This document shows, in pieces, positions 49,080-59,400 of a DNA stretch of 64,000 bases. The position numbers and the translations under genes are program-made. Source of the DNA: Girardinichthys multiradiatus (taxonomy: Eukaryota; Chordata; Actinopteri; Cyprinodontiformes; Goodeidae); contig NC_061806.1 of NCBI RefSeq assembly GCF_021462225.1, positions 28,230,144-28,294,143 of the forward strand. The letters are read 5' to 3'. How positions within the stretch are numbered: position 1 is the first letter of the stretch; each line of letters opens with the position of its first letter. The notes under the pieces are model-generated. The model saw only the letters and a program-made list of their open reading frames with translations. It was not told where the DNA came from and ran no database searches.

Positions 49080-49805
49080 ACCTGTAGAACCTCCTCCTGC
49101 AGCTTGTAGAACCTCCTCCTGCAGCTTGTAGAACCTCCTCCTGCAGCTTGTAGAACCTCCTCCTGCAGCTTGTAGAACCTCCTCCTGCAGCTTGTAGAAC
49201 CTCCTCCTGCAGCTTGTAGAACCTCCTCCTGCAGCTTGTAGAACCTCCTCCTGCAGCTTGTAGAACCTCCCCCAGCAGCTTGTAGGAACGTCCTCCAGCA
49301 AACTGTAGAACCTCCTCCAGCAGCTTGTAGAACCTCCTCCAGCAGACTAGAACCTCCTCCAGCAGCTTGTAGGAACATCCTCCAGCAAACTGTAGAACCT
49401 CCTCCAGCAGCTTGTAGAACCTCCTCCAGCAGACTAGAACCTCCTCCAGCAGCTTGTAGGAACATCCTCCAGCAAACTGTAGAACCTCCTCCTGCAGCTT
49501 GTAGAACCTCCTCCTGCAGCTTGTAGAACCTCCCCCAGCAGCTTGTAGGAACGTCCTCCAGCAAACTGTAGAACCTCCTCCAGCAGCTTGTAGAACCTCC
49601 TCCAGCAGACTAGAACCTCCTCCAGCAGCTTGTAGGAACATCCTCCAGCAAACTGTAGAACCTCCTCCAGCAGCCTGTAGAACCTCCTCCAACAGACCAT
49701 AGAACCTCCTCCGGCAGCTTGTAGAACCTCCTCCAGCAGCTTGTAGGAACATCCTCCAGCAGACTGTAGAACCTCCACCAGCAGACCATAGAACCTCCTC
49801 CAGCA
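49080..49805. repeat. 22-bp minisatellite, ~33 units with higher-order variants
   Basis: The unit reads AACCTCCTCCTGCAGCTTGT plus AG (22 bp). The first nine or so copies are almost identical. Later copies use CCTCCAGCAG and alternate with variants containing GGAACATCCTCCAGCAAACTG or GACTAGAACC, forming blocks of roughly 110-130 bp that recur at about 49265 and 49530. Three units make 66 bp, so minus-strand frames show a 22-residue period (LQEEVLQAAGGGSTSCRRRF) and stay open up to 252 codons. There is no evidence for translation. Confidence 0.93.
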
Positions 49806-49839
49806 GCAGTATCTCTCAGCAGTTGTTTCTCAGTCTCTC

Positions 49840-50010
49840 ACAATGTTGTGGAGGAATGTCGGTCCATTCTTCTATCTGATTTTACCTCACTTAATTGAGG
49901 TTTCAGCAAAGACCCCAGAATTTCAATCAAGTTGAGGTCTGGACTTTGACTGGGCCATTTTGGGGTGTTTATTTTTTTCTTTTTTGGTCATTGTGTGTGG
50001 GGTCATTGTT
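49840..50010 (-). pseudogene. Tc1-like transposase fragment, minus strand
   Basis: GTTGAGGTCTGGACTTTGAC followed by TGGGCCATT (about 49932-49961) is the reverse complement of the WPSQSPDLN-coding block of Tc1-like transposases, as in the copies near 19440 and 35320. Only this C-terminal segment remains, directly beside the minisatellite. Confidence 0.6.
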
Positions 50011-50346
50011 CTGTTGTTTCATTTGACATTGTTTTAATACAAGCCTGAATGCGCTGTTAAAGAAGTTTTCAGTGATGATGATCATGCAGTTTCTTCACTG
50101 TAATAGACATCCATCCATCGTCTATAACTGTTTAATTGAGCAAAATGGGGAAAAATTATATATGTGAATTGATTATTTTTATTAGAAATAGACAAAATTC
50201 TTTTTTTTCTAACCATACTTTAAAATGTTCCTGCAGATCATTGCAAATAACCTGTTGAGGGTTCTTATCTCCTTAAAATTTGAACCGTAAATCCTAAAAC
50301 TTGAGGTTTTGTTTACATTTTGATTAAATTTATACTGTTGGAATTG

Positions 50347-50545
50347 CGGCGTGTGGAGTAGTGGTGGAGCGCACAACCCATACACAGACGTCTCAGTCCT
50401 CAACGCAGCTGTCCTGGGTTCGAGTCCTGACCCGTGGAGGCCTGTCCTGCATGTCTTCCCCCTCTTTCCTCCCCACTTCCATTCTGCCTGCCTTTAAAAA
50501 ATAACACAAAATAAAGGCTATTGGTGCAGAGAAAAAGAAATCCCC
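50347..50545 (+). mobile_element. tRNA-derived SINE (second family)
   Basis: An A-box-like TAGTGGTGGAGC (50359-50370) and a consensus B box GGTTCGAGTCC (50417-50427) give a tRNA-like head. The body GCATGTCTTCCCCCTCTTTC and CCTCCCCACTTCC leads to an AATAAAGGCTATTGGTGCAG tail and an A-rich end. This differs from the SINE at 29071. No flanking duplication was found. Confidence 0.75.
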
Positions 50546-51762
50546 ACCCAATCCCACACCGCATACCCTCGTGTTGTTTTTGTTTTCTGTAATTTGTTGA
50601 TCAGATGAGATATTTCTATTGTATGCCAGAAAATGTTTGTTGTACATTAAATCCGTTTCCATTTAAGAAGAGGAAACTAAACTTCTTCAATAAAAATTTA
50701 ACTTCAGATGAAATATTTGAAGAAATGTAAATGTTTACTGCTCCTCTATTTAAACCAAAGCACTGAACAGCTTCAGATCTTATGCTGCAGTTCCGGTGTG
50801 TGTGTGTGTGTGTGTAGACTTGTGGCCGCTATCGATCTGTAGCGACCTGCGATCAAACACTATTAGCTGTGAATTCCCCAGATTGTATTGACAGCTGTCC
50901 TGTTGTGTGTTGTGTGCACGCCGAGTCGATACCACACATTCACACACACTTCAGTGGTATTGGCTGGCTGCAGCAGAACTCCTGGAACCACAGCGAGGAT
51001 TTAAAGCACATGTTAGAGCTGGAAGTGGGCAGACCAACAGCTTTACATCAGTTCAAAAGTTTATTTCTTCTCTGCGCTCATAACAATCGATCCGTTACTA
51101 CTTCACCTGTGAGTGTCTGTGGGTGTGGGGCGTGGAGGGGGGATTGTGATGTCCATCATCCTCCTCCACAGACTGGCCTCAAACCTAAAGTCAGAATTAC
51201 ATCCTGGAAAATCAGTTGGCTGCTGTTGTCTTGGTAACCTTTGTTTTCTTCACCATTCTGAGATCGATCTGATTGGCCCCCAAACCTCTCTCCCCATGAG
51301 CCACTCACGGTGGCTCAGGCAAAAATGAAGGAAGCAAAGAGTGGGGATTGGGTTGCATGGATTTGTGTCCACTGTATGTTGTCCCCCTCTCTGTGTGTCC
51401 CTGCAGCTGCTGCAGTGACTTAATTATTAAATCTTAAATACTTAATTGTCTTCATGATGATTTTTGTCCTCAGTCCCAGCCTGTACTGTACGGTTCCTGT
51501 TTACATGTGAGCCGGACTTGGCTGTGCTTCAAAACAAGCCGTCTAATTGAGAACAACATGCAGCCAATCGACGCAGAGCTGGCTCTCTTTGTTTGAGGAC
51601 CCAGAGTGCTTTGTGGCCGTTTAGCCCAGCAGAGCCCATTTAAAGTCATCACATCCCATTCATGTCCAATTACAGCAGCTCTCAGTGGTGGGTATCAGAA
51701 ACACAACAAGTGTCTTGAGGATGAACTAATGAAGACCCTTCATAAACGCTCTGGGATGCTCA

Positions 51763-51764
<2 letters not shown>

Positions 51765-51803
<39 letters not shown>
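51765..51803. repeat. (CA)n microsatellite, ~39 bp
   Basis: About 19 CA units with one leading interruption (CACAAACACAC). Confidence 0.95.
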
Positions 51804-51804
<1 letters not shown>

Positions 51805-53489
51805 AGGCAGTGTGTTCTCCAGCCCAGCAGTGGAAACATTGTGATGCACAGAGAGCATAACTGATCAAAGCTAATGCATTAAATGAAATTAAGAAATGAA
51901 AACAGCAGCAGCTCTGAAATGACTCATTTATTAAAGGCACAGTGGAGACCTGTTGAAAGCTGTTTAATCACACATCAGCACCGATCATTTTCATGTTTTA
52001 CGCTGCGTTGTTTCCTCTGTTTCTGATGGCTTGGACCAGAATCAGCTCCCGTCAGTCCTAACCCTCTAAACATGTTCTGCTTCTACTTGGCTTGGGCTAA
52101 TTGTTTGTGTTGGCTGCCGGTTCCATTTACAGTCTCATAGGGAATTAAATATGCTGAAGCTGGAGTAAAACACCTCAGTATGAATCTCTGCCGGCTTCCT
52201 GAAGTCCTGATCCGGACCACAGCCTCTGATCTGCTCTCTGACACCAACAGATGCTCCTGCTGCTGATCTCTGATCCACATCTCTGATTCTTGTGTGTCTA
52301 CAGTAATACATTTTGGCCTGAAGAGTCACTTTACTTCTGCAGCTGATTAATAGAGAGAAAAATTTCATGAACTTGTAAATCTGGTCATTTCCACTCTGGT
52401 TTGATTTCCTCTGTCTCCTGAAGAGAGTTGTCTGATCAATGAAAAACTGCTCCTCTTGGTTCTTGGTATTGAGTCCAAATATGACAAAATGGCTCCAGAG
52501 ATGGAAATCATATCTACTTTTATCTTTGGAGACTGAAAAACGTCTTGTTGCTCAGAGGCCAATCTCTGGCAGTAAGCTGTTCGGTTCCAGCTTTCAATGG
52601 GAGTAAGTTGTTGATGAACACTGTATGAAGTGCTGGTTAAGGTTTGCCTTAAGCAGGATTTTACATATTGGTTCTGTTGCAGTTCATTCATGTAGCAACA
52701 ACTAGTTCTCCTTAAAAGCCATCTCAGCCATTTCTGAGATGTTATCAGCTGTCAGTATGTGAACATTTTGTGAACATCTTGATGTGTATTTTCTGGGTTT
52801 CCATTTGAAAATAGAAGAACTTTCTCTGAAGTCAAAATTTTGTCTTGGAGAGTCTGAGTTCTCTGAGCATCCCAGAGTTCAATATCTAATATGGCTGCCA
52901 TGCATAGAAAACACAGTGAAGCTGCAGGAACTACCAGTATTTAGCACTGCCAACAGTTTGTCTGGTTTCTCCTGCTGCGAGGGTTCATGAAGGCTGAATC
53001 TCTCATCCTGATAAATATTTCAGTAACTTCTCGGTCTGTTGGTGGAGTTTCCTGTCTGAGCTGCCCAGCGTCTCTGGATGAAGAACATCCATGTGATGTT
53101 TGTAGATGAACTGACCTTTATTTCTCTAAACAGAACTGCTTTTATTCACTTTAAATGTTAAAACACTTCATGTCCAGTTCAGTGCTCAGATATAATGTTG
53201 ACCAATCAGCGTGAGAAGGATTTATTAACAGGAGCGGTGATGAATCCCTTTAAAACAGACTGAATGAGGATGTTAATGAGGCTCTTCATCACAGCCATCA
53301 GATGACATGATCTCTTCACATTCAGCTGTCCCATCTCTTTAAACTTCACACAGACGGTTGATCTGGTTTATGAACAGGTGAAACAGGTGTTCTGGATCAG
53401 GACCATTGAACCACACTTCACAGTTCATTCTTCTTCAGCATACAGCAACAAAACGTCTTCAACTATACTGATATATAGAAATTAATCCA

Positions 53490-53630
53490 TGATCCCTGCT
53501 ATGTGATAAATAGGAATGCCATGTATAAGAAATGTCCCCATATCATGATACCTAAGCCACCATGCTTCACAATGAACTGGGGCTTTTAGCAGTCCATAAA
53601 ACGTTGCTCTGTCTCTTCAGAAATGCAATA
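53490..53630 (-). mobile_element. DNA-transposon relic (Tc1-like?)
   Basis: CCATGATCCCTGCTATGTGA, then CATATCATGATACCTAAGCC and ACCATGCTTCACAATG resemble the antisense of another dispersed fish transposase as I recall it. The piece is short and diverged, and its family is uncertain. Confidence 0.4.
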
Positions 53631-55148
53631 ACTTCTACTTTTCAATTTTTTACTTTTTATTACCAATGTCCTCAGGTAATTTTTGTACGCATGTAAAATG
53701 CTATTTTAACATAAACATTCATTCAGAGAGATTATTTTAACATGATGATTTCCGATTTTTGAGATCAGGCTTCCACTGGCTTACAGATTTCTGGTGTTAT
53801 AACATTTCTGACTCATCTGTATAAACTTTATTTAATATCCAAATGTGACACACATTGCTGTGGGGTTGAGGAGGAGTTTGGATTCCATTAGTAAATATAG
53901 AAATTACAAAATGATTCCCATTTTTGTGTCAGAGCATCTGCCACACACCTTCACTCAACTTGTGACAGAGCGTCAGAGAACCTGCTGAGAGTTGGGTCTG
54001 GGTCTGAGTAACATTTACTGACCCCTGTGATGGTGTTGGTCCGTTGGTGGTTTTGGGTCTGAGCTCCTCTTCTTCTGCTGCTCAGAAGTCCCCCCACCCC
54101 ACACACACACACTTAATTTAGCTTTTGTGAGCGGCCTGCGGTTACTGCCACATAATATAGTTTGCAGCATTAATTGTTGTGCAGAAATCCAGAATGGCGA
54201 GTTGATGGATGCATGTGTGGGTTGTTGTAAGTTATGTAAATGAGCTGCAGCTCAGGTCTGAAAGTCTTCCACCCACCAGGAAAATGAATATCTTCACAGT
54301 TTTAATTCTCTGAGTTGCTGAGTTTTACTTACTGTCGCTCCGGCTCATTTAGAGGGAAATAACTGACTCATAAAGATGGATGCAGGAAAAATGAGACGAC
54401 GCAAGGAAGCTGAAAAGAACTGAGCTGATGTTTGTCAAATTTCTGTAACTTTCCTGCAGGCTCTAACCAGTTTCTGCTTTCACTTCACTGTTCGAGTCGT
54501 CACTCTGCCTCACAGCATGAGGTCTGTCTGTCTAAAACTCACCTGTTTCCTGCAGGAAGAGAGGACTGTACTGCATCTCTGACATGAGTCCAGGCATAAT
54601 ACTGCTGAGTTTGTACGAGCTTTATATGTTGCTATGTGTGTAAATTCTAGCAGCTGCATAAAAACCATATTATCCAAAACGTTTCAAACTGTCCTGTCAT
54701 GAACTTTAACCTTAACCAGTCTGAGATGGAGCTGCAGGGATTATTAACATATTTAATCCTGAGTGTCTGTGTTGTCCTGACATAGGAGTCGAATCCAGTC
54801 CAGACCAACACTGGACCTGAAGGAAGCTAATGATTATGCCTTGGTGTCTGAGGGATGGGAGGATGGAGCAGGAGATGAATCAAAGCTCCATTATTGTTAC
54901 ATTAAGACATCATTTTGGTTTAGTTTTTATTTGAATCTCCGAAATTAAGATTTATGCTGAATTAAACTATAAATCTAATTATACCTTTTTTTTTTCTGTT
55001 AATCTGACATCATTTTGACTTTAAATCATTGTATTAGCTCTGTTTTTATTTTGTTGTATTTTTGTGATTAATTTACTTTTATACCATCTGTTTGAAATAA
55101 TTTATTCATTTATTTATTTTCCTCTGTTTTGGATCTTATTTTGCTTGT

Positions 55149-55232
55149 TGATGGATGGATGGATGGATAGATGGATAGATGGATGGATGGATGGATGGAT
55201 GGAGGATGGATGGATGGATGGATGGATGGATG
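55149..55232. repeat. (GGAT)n microsatellite, ~84 bp
   Basis: About 20 GGAT units with GATAGATGG and GGAGGATGG interruptions. No LINE body is seen directly upstream. Confidence 0.95.
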
Positions 55233-55468
55233 GGGTTGAGCTGAAAGATGCTCAGCTGAGGTTCTGACCCTCACCAGGAGATATGAATCATGACTGAAGG
55301 ATCCAGATCCAAAATAATCCAGATAACAAAGACCATTGCGAACAAAACAACTGTTCATATTGAACCTCTGATGATCCCAGGTTCCTCCTTACTCAATTTG
55401 AAGGATGCTGTAGATGGAAGGTTTGAGCGTTTCTCCATGACACCTGTTCTGTCCCATCCATCTTCACC

Positions 55469-55841
55469 ATGGAACACACTTTACTAATTGTGTTAATTGT
55501 GTTTGGACTTTCTCCCCAGTCCTCCAGTGTCTCTGCTGGAGAAAAGGAAAAATGTTCTGAAGCAGAACCAACTTTGGATTTTCTGTCTCTGGAAGCAGAT
55601 TTGGAGAAAGTTGGCAGTTTATTAGGTGGGAGTTGGGAGTACTGGTGGTGGGTGTTTCTGCTGCCGGGGTTCTGGATGCTTCACAGTGTGTCTGTTTTCA
55701 TATTCGACTTGGATCGCTTCCCCGCTCATCATCGGAGCGATCCTGCTCACTGGCTGCTCCCTCCTCAGGGCACGGACACAGAGAAGAGCTACTAATGGAG
55801 AAAGTGGTGGGAGGAATCCGAATGAGAACATGTTGGGATGA
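55469..55841 (+). CDS. Candidate small type I membrane protein, two exons (55469-55625, 55687-55841)
   Basis: An ATG in a very good context (CACCATGG) opens a frame beginning MEHTLLIVLIVFGLSPQSSS, a signal peptide with a good cleavage site after VSA (residue 23). After about 30 acidic, charged residues (GEKEKCSEAEP onward) a donor GTGGGAGT (55626) and acceptor CTTCACAG (ending 55686) define a 61-bp intron rich in GGG, as in short vertebrate introns. Exon 2 then encodes TWIASPLIIGAILLTGCSLL, a membrane segment, followed by RARTQRR and a polar tail ending at TGA 55839-55841. The predicted product is 103 residues. Topology recalls FXYD-type or other small regulators, but the PFxYD motif is absent and no family is recognised. 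Unspliced, frame 1 gives 108 codons. AATAAA-like signals lie near 56098. The gene model is inference. Confidence 0.4.
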
Positions 55842-57509
55842 GAGAGGAAGAGAGCTGGATGGAGAAAACGAGAGTGGGCGGAGGAGGTCAGCAACAGGCG
55901 GAGGCGGCAGATGCTCAGATCCAGATGCGGCTCCAGCAGAGAAGTCTCACACATTCAGATGATCCGAAACATTCAGAGCTTTAATTATCTGATCACATTT
56001 CTTCTCTTCACTTTTTCCTATGTTAAACCAACTGAAAACAAACATTCTTCAACAGAACTTTAAATACAGTCCTACAAAGAGGTCCAAATTCAGTTACAAT
56101 AAATAAATACTCTATGATATCGTTTAAACAAACATTTAGTTAGTTTCTTTCCTGATTTCTGTAATAATTTATGTATTTCATATCATTTTCATCCTGCAAC
56201 CACGAGATGGATTCAGTTTTCTCTATTTCTTCTGTCTGGCCTTACTTTCCTTTTTAAAGTTTGTATCTTTTGGTTTTGTTTCAGTTTTGCTACAGACTTG
56301 GACTGTTTAATCAGCTTATCTTCTCATAAATGTTCTAGCCAGACTTCTGTGATTGCACCTCCCGTAATCTGCATCATAATGCTTTCGTCAACATTGATTA
56401 ACTGAAAACATTTGTTTGCAAACTGAAGCCAAAGAGAATTATTAAACTGAGAATAGATGACATCTGTTAGAAAGCAGCTCAACATAAAGAAACAAACCGA
56501 CCTGCTGAAATTTTTTCCTGCCTGAATAATGACATTGTTGGATTAAGAATCTGCAGAAAGCGTCTATAAACGCTCTGAGTACAGCATCCATGATCCGGTT
56601 CTTTGTACAGAAATATCCGAAGGTAAAGAACAGGGAAGCGTGCATTAGGATCGATGCTGCCTGTATGGAGAACGCTGTTTTGAAATGAATAGTAATCACA
56701 GCAGCAGCTTTAGTGGCACACCCACTGTGAGACTTGGCTAAAAATACAAAGAGTGGGTTTCTATTGACCCCTCTCATCGCACTCTCACATGCACGCTTAC
56801 ATGCACGGCCGGCTCTTGCCTCACAGCAACAAAAAGCTGCGTGTGAGGAGGGCATCAGCCAAGAGGAAAGATGGAGGGAGTAAAAAACCAAATGCAAACA
56901 AACAAACGAAGCTTCATCGCTCCGGGGGAGGCACAAATCAATACTCACCCACATAAAACACGCCTACACAGCCGCTAAAATATGCTGCTGGTTTGTCTTC
57001 CTGACCTCTGAGAAAGTTTCTTCTTGTTTTCCAGAATCAAAGTTTTCAACGTGTCTTTTTAAAAGCTTTTTCATTTGCTTAAAACTCTGATTGGTTAGAA
57101 AACTGTGAGTCCTACAGCAAAGGCAGACACATTGGCTTAATGGAGAACCTGGACATGTGTAGATGAAGCCATGAACGGAGGTTTAAATCCAAAAGGTTCT
57201 GAACAGTTCTATGGGTCAGAACCATCATCACACTCTAAGCTGAAAATTATGTGGCAAAATCTGGATAAGTCCTCAAACTGTGATTGGTGGGAAAACTGGA
57301 AAAGGATCAAAATGATAACTGGATCAGATAAAGTCCATCTTTCAGTGACCCGTTTAAACTTTGAATGATGGTCCCTATGGAAAGGATGGCAGAGCTATGA
57401 AGGTCCAACCAGAACTGGCTTTATCACTGCTTTGACTGTTTCAGTTTTTGTAAATATTAAATATTTTATTCTAAGTAATGTGACACAAACAGAAGAATAA
57501 GAAGGAAAG
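55842..57509. other. Non-coding stretch
   Basis: No exon is supported. A 170-codon minus-strand frame (56954-56442) has Cys- and Phe-rich residues, no domain and no splice context; it is noted but not called. Confidence 0.4.
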
Positions 57510-57949
57510 AAGAAGCCAAAGTGAGCTTTTTGACCTACATGGAGAAAAACTAACACCCCACCTTACCCTGAACACACCATCTCCACAGTACAATATGGTG
57601 GTGGCAGCATCATGCTGTGAAGAGGTTTTCCTTGAAGCATCACAATGAATCCTTGAGAAATCCTTTTAGAAGCTGCAGAAGACTTGAGCCTTGGGTGGAG
57701 GTTCACCTTCCAGCAGCACAAAGACCCTAAACATACAGCCAGAGATACAATGGATCCAAGCATATTCATTTGTCAGAATGGCCTATTCAAAGTCTAGACC
57801 TAAATGGCGAATCTGTGACAAGATTTAAAAACTGATGTTCCCAGATGTTCTCCATTTAATCTTATGGAGCTTGAGCTGTTTAGCAAATAAGAAACAATGT
57901 CTGTAGAAGATGGTGGAGACAAACCCCAAAAGACCTGCAGCCAAAGGTG
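57510..57949 (+). pseudogene. Older Tc1-like (DD34E-type) transposase copy, left part
   Basis: The + strand follows the C-terminal half of a Tc1-like transposase: HHPEHTISTVQYGGGSIML, then a stop in place of Trp, RFTFQQHKDPKHTARDT (normally QQDNDPKHTA, so the second catalytic Asp is lost), the SxDLN block near 57800 and PKRPAAKG at the end. It is broken at 57949 by the DD36E element and resumes at 59220. The N-terminal half is missing. Confidence 0.82.
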
Positions 57950-59219
57950 CAGGGGTTGGACAATGAAACTGAAACACCTGTCATTTTAGTGTGGGAGGTT
58001 TCATGGCTAAATTGGACCAGCCTGGTAGCCAGTCTTCATTGATTGCACATTGCACCAGTAAGAGCAGAGTGTGAAGGTTCAATTAGCAGGGTAAGAGCAC
58101 AGTTTTGCTCAAAATATTGAAATGCACACAACATTATGGGTGACATACCAGAGTTCAAAAGTGGACAGATTGTTGGAGCACGTCTTGCTGGCGCATCTGT
58201 GACCAAGACAGCAAGTCTTTGTGATGTATCAAGAGCCACGGTATCCAGGGTAATGTCAGCATACCACCAAGAAGGACGAACCACATCCAACAGGATTAAC
58301 TCTGGATGCAAGTGGAAGCTGTCTGAAAGGGATGTTCGGGTGCTAACCCGGATTGTATCCAAAAAACATAAAACCACGGCTGCCCAAATCACGGCAGAAT
58401 TAAATGTGCACCTCAACTCTCCTGTTTCCACCAAAACTGTCCGTCGGGAGCTCCACAGGGTCAATATACACGGCCGGGCTGCTATAGCCAAACCTTTGGT
58501 CACTCATGCCAATGCCGAACGTCAGTTTCAGTGGTGCAAGGAGCACAAATCTTGGGCTGTGGACAATGTGAAACATGTATTGTTCTCTGATGTGTCCACC
58601 TTTACTGTTTTCCCCACATCCGGGAGAGTTACGGTGTGGAGAAGCCCCAAAGAAGCGTACCACCCAGACTGTTGCATGCCCAGAGTGAAGCATGGGGGTG
58701 GATCAGTGATGGTTTGAGCTGCCATATCATGGCATTCCCTTGGCCCAATACTTGTGCTAGATGGGCGCGTCACTGCCAAGGACTACCGAACCATTCTTGG
58801 GGACCATGTGCATCCAATGGTTCAAACATTGTATCCTGAAGGCGGTGCCGTGTATCAGGATGACAATGCACCAATACACACAGCAAGACTGGTGAAAGAT
58901 TTGTTTGATCGACATGAAAGTGAAGTTGAACATCTCCCATGGCCTGCACAGTCACCAGATCTAAATATCATTGAGCCACTTTGGGGTGTTTTGGAGGAGC
59001 GAGTCAGGAAGCGTTTTCCTCCACCAGTATCACGTAGTGACCTGGCCACTATCCTGCAAGAAGAATGGTTTAAAATCCCTCTGACCACTGTGCAGGACTT
59101 GTGTATGTCATTCCCAAGATGAATTGATGCTGTATTGGCCGCAAAAGGAGGCCCTACACCATACTAATAAATTATTGTGGTCTAAAACCAGGTGTTTCAG
59201 TTTCATTGTCCAACCCCTG
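57950..59219 (+). mobile_element. Tc1/mariner DD36E element (Incomer-like), 1270 bp, near-complete
   Basis: Perfect 31-bp inverted repeats starting CAGGGGTTGGACAATGAAAC bound the element (57950-57980 and 59189-59219). The right flank is TA (59220-59221); the left flank is TG, a one-base change from the expected TA. It encodes one transposase frame with two nonsense changes. The distance between the last two catalytic acids is 36 residues, which fits the DD36E/Incomer group described in animals. It sits inside an older Tc1-like copy. Confidence 0.95.
58136..59167 (+). pseudogene. DD36E transposase with two nonsense mutations
   Basis: One frame of 343 codons runs from MGDIPEFKSGQIVGAR to AKGGPTPY and TAA (59165-59167). 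Only two codons are stops: 194 (58715-58717, TGA where VMVWAAIS expects TGG) and 329 (59120-59122, TGA where PRRI expects CGA). Both are single transitions. The transposase cuts and pastes its element at TA sites in the nucleus. Residues 1-110 form paired helix-turn-helix DNA-binding domains (SRATVSRVM; NSPVSTKTVRREL). The catalytic core has D152 in LFSDVSTF (usually SDES), D243 in YQDDNAP and E280 in NIIEPLW, with 36 residues between the last two. The usual GRxRKLS motif is changed to CKWKLS. The copy cannot make a full enzyme as it stands. Confidence 0.93.
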
Positions 59220-59400
59220 TAGTTCTACAACGTTCTGACTTAGAGGGATTGAATATAAATGCACACCACACTTTTCAGATTTATCAATACAAATGTTGAC
59301 ATCCATAAATCATTTTATTTAACTGTGATGCATTACTGTTGGTTTTCTGGTCTGTGCGTTCAGATAAAACCAACTGTTAGTAGTGAATTTTTGAATAACG
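59220..59400 (+). pseudogene. Older Tc1-like copy, right part (C-terminus and 3' region)
   Basis: Directly after the DD36E element the sequence resumes GGTTCTACAA-like coding (here TAGTTCTACAACGTTC), giving the last residues and stop of the interrupted transposase. It then continues with AAATGCACACCACACTTTTC and ACTGTTGGTTTTCTGGTCTG, the usual 3' non-coding part of that family as I recall it. The outer terminal repeat is not clearly placed. Confidence 0.75.

Larger units (their letters stand above)
50546..55148. other. Non-coding stretch
   Basis: Holds a short GT run (about 50797-50815), a CA microsatellite (51765-51803) and a transposon relic near 53500. The stretches 51400-51660 and 54110-54260 are non-repetitive and rich in TAATTA-like sites, so they are possible regulatory elements, but nothing here proves it. 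No exon is supported. Confidence 0.4.

Noticed and set aside
49058..49778. 252- and 168-codon repetitive frames on the minus strand
   Set aside because: They are by-products of the 22-bp minisatellite, which has no stop in any minus frame. There is no signal, domain or splice context.
50347..50430. tRNA gene
   Set aside because: A and B boxes are present but no full cloverleaf can be drawn, and the SINE body and tail follow directly.
55469..55841. FXYD family assignment for the candidate membrane protein
   Set aside because: Size, signal peptide and a G-x5-G membrane pattern are similar, but the PFxYD motif is absent and FXYD genes use many tiny exons.
56442..56954. 170-codon minus-strand frame
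   Set aside because: No recognisable domain, weak start context and no splice signals at its ends. Kept only as a note.
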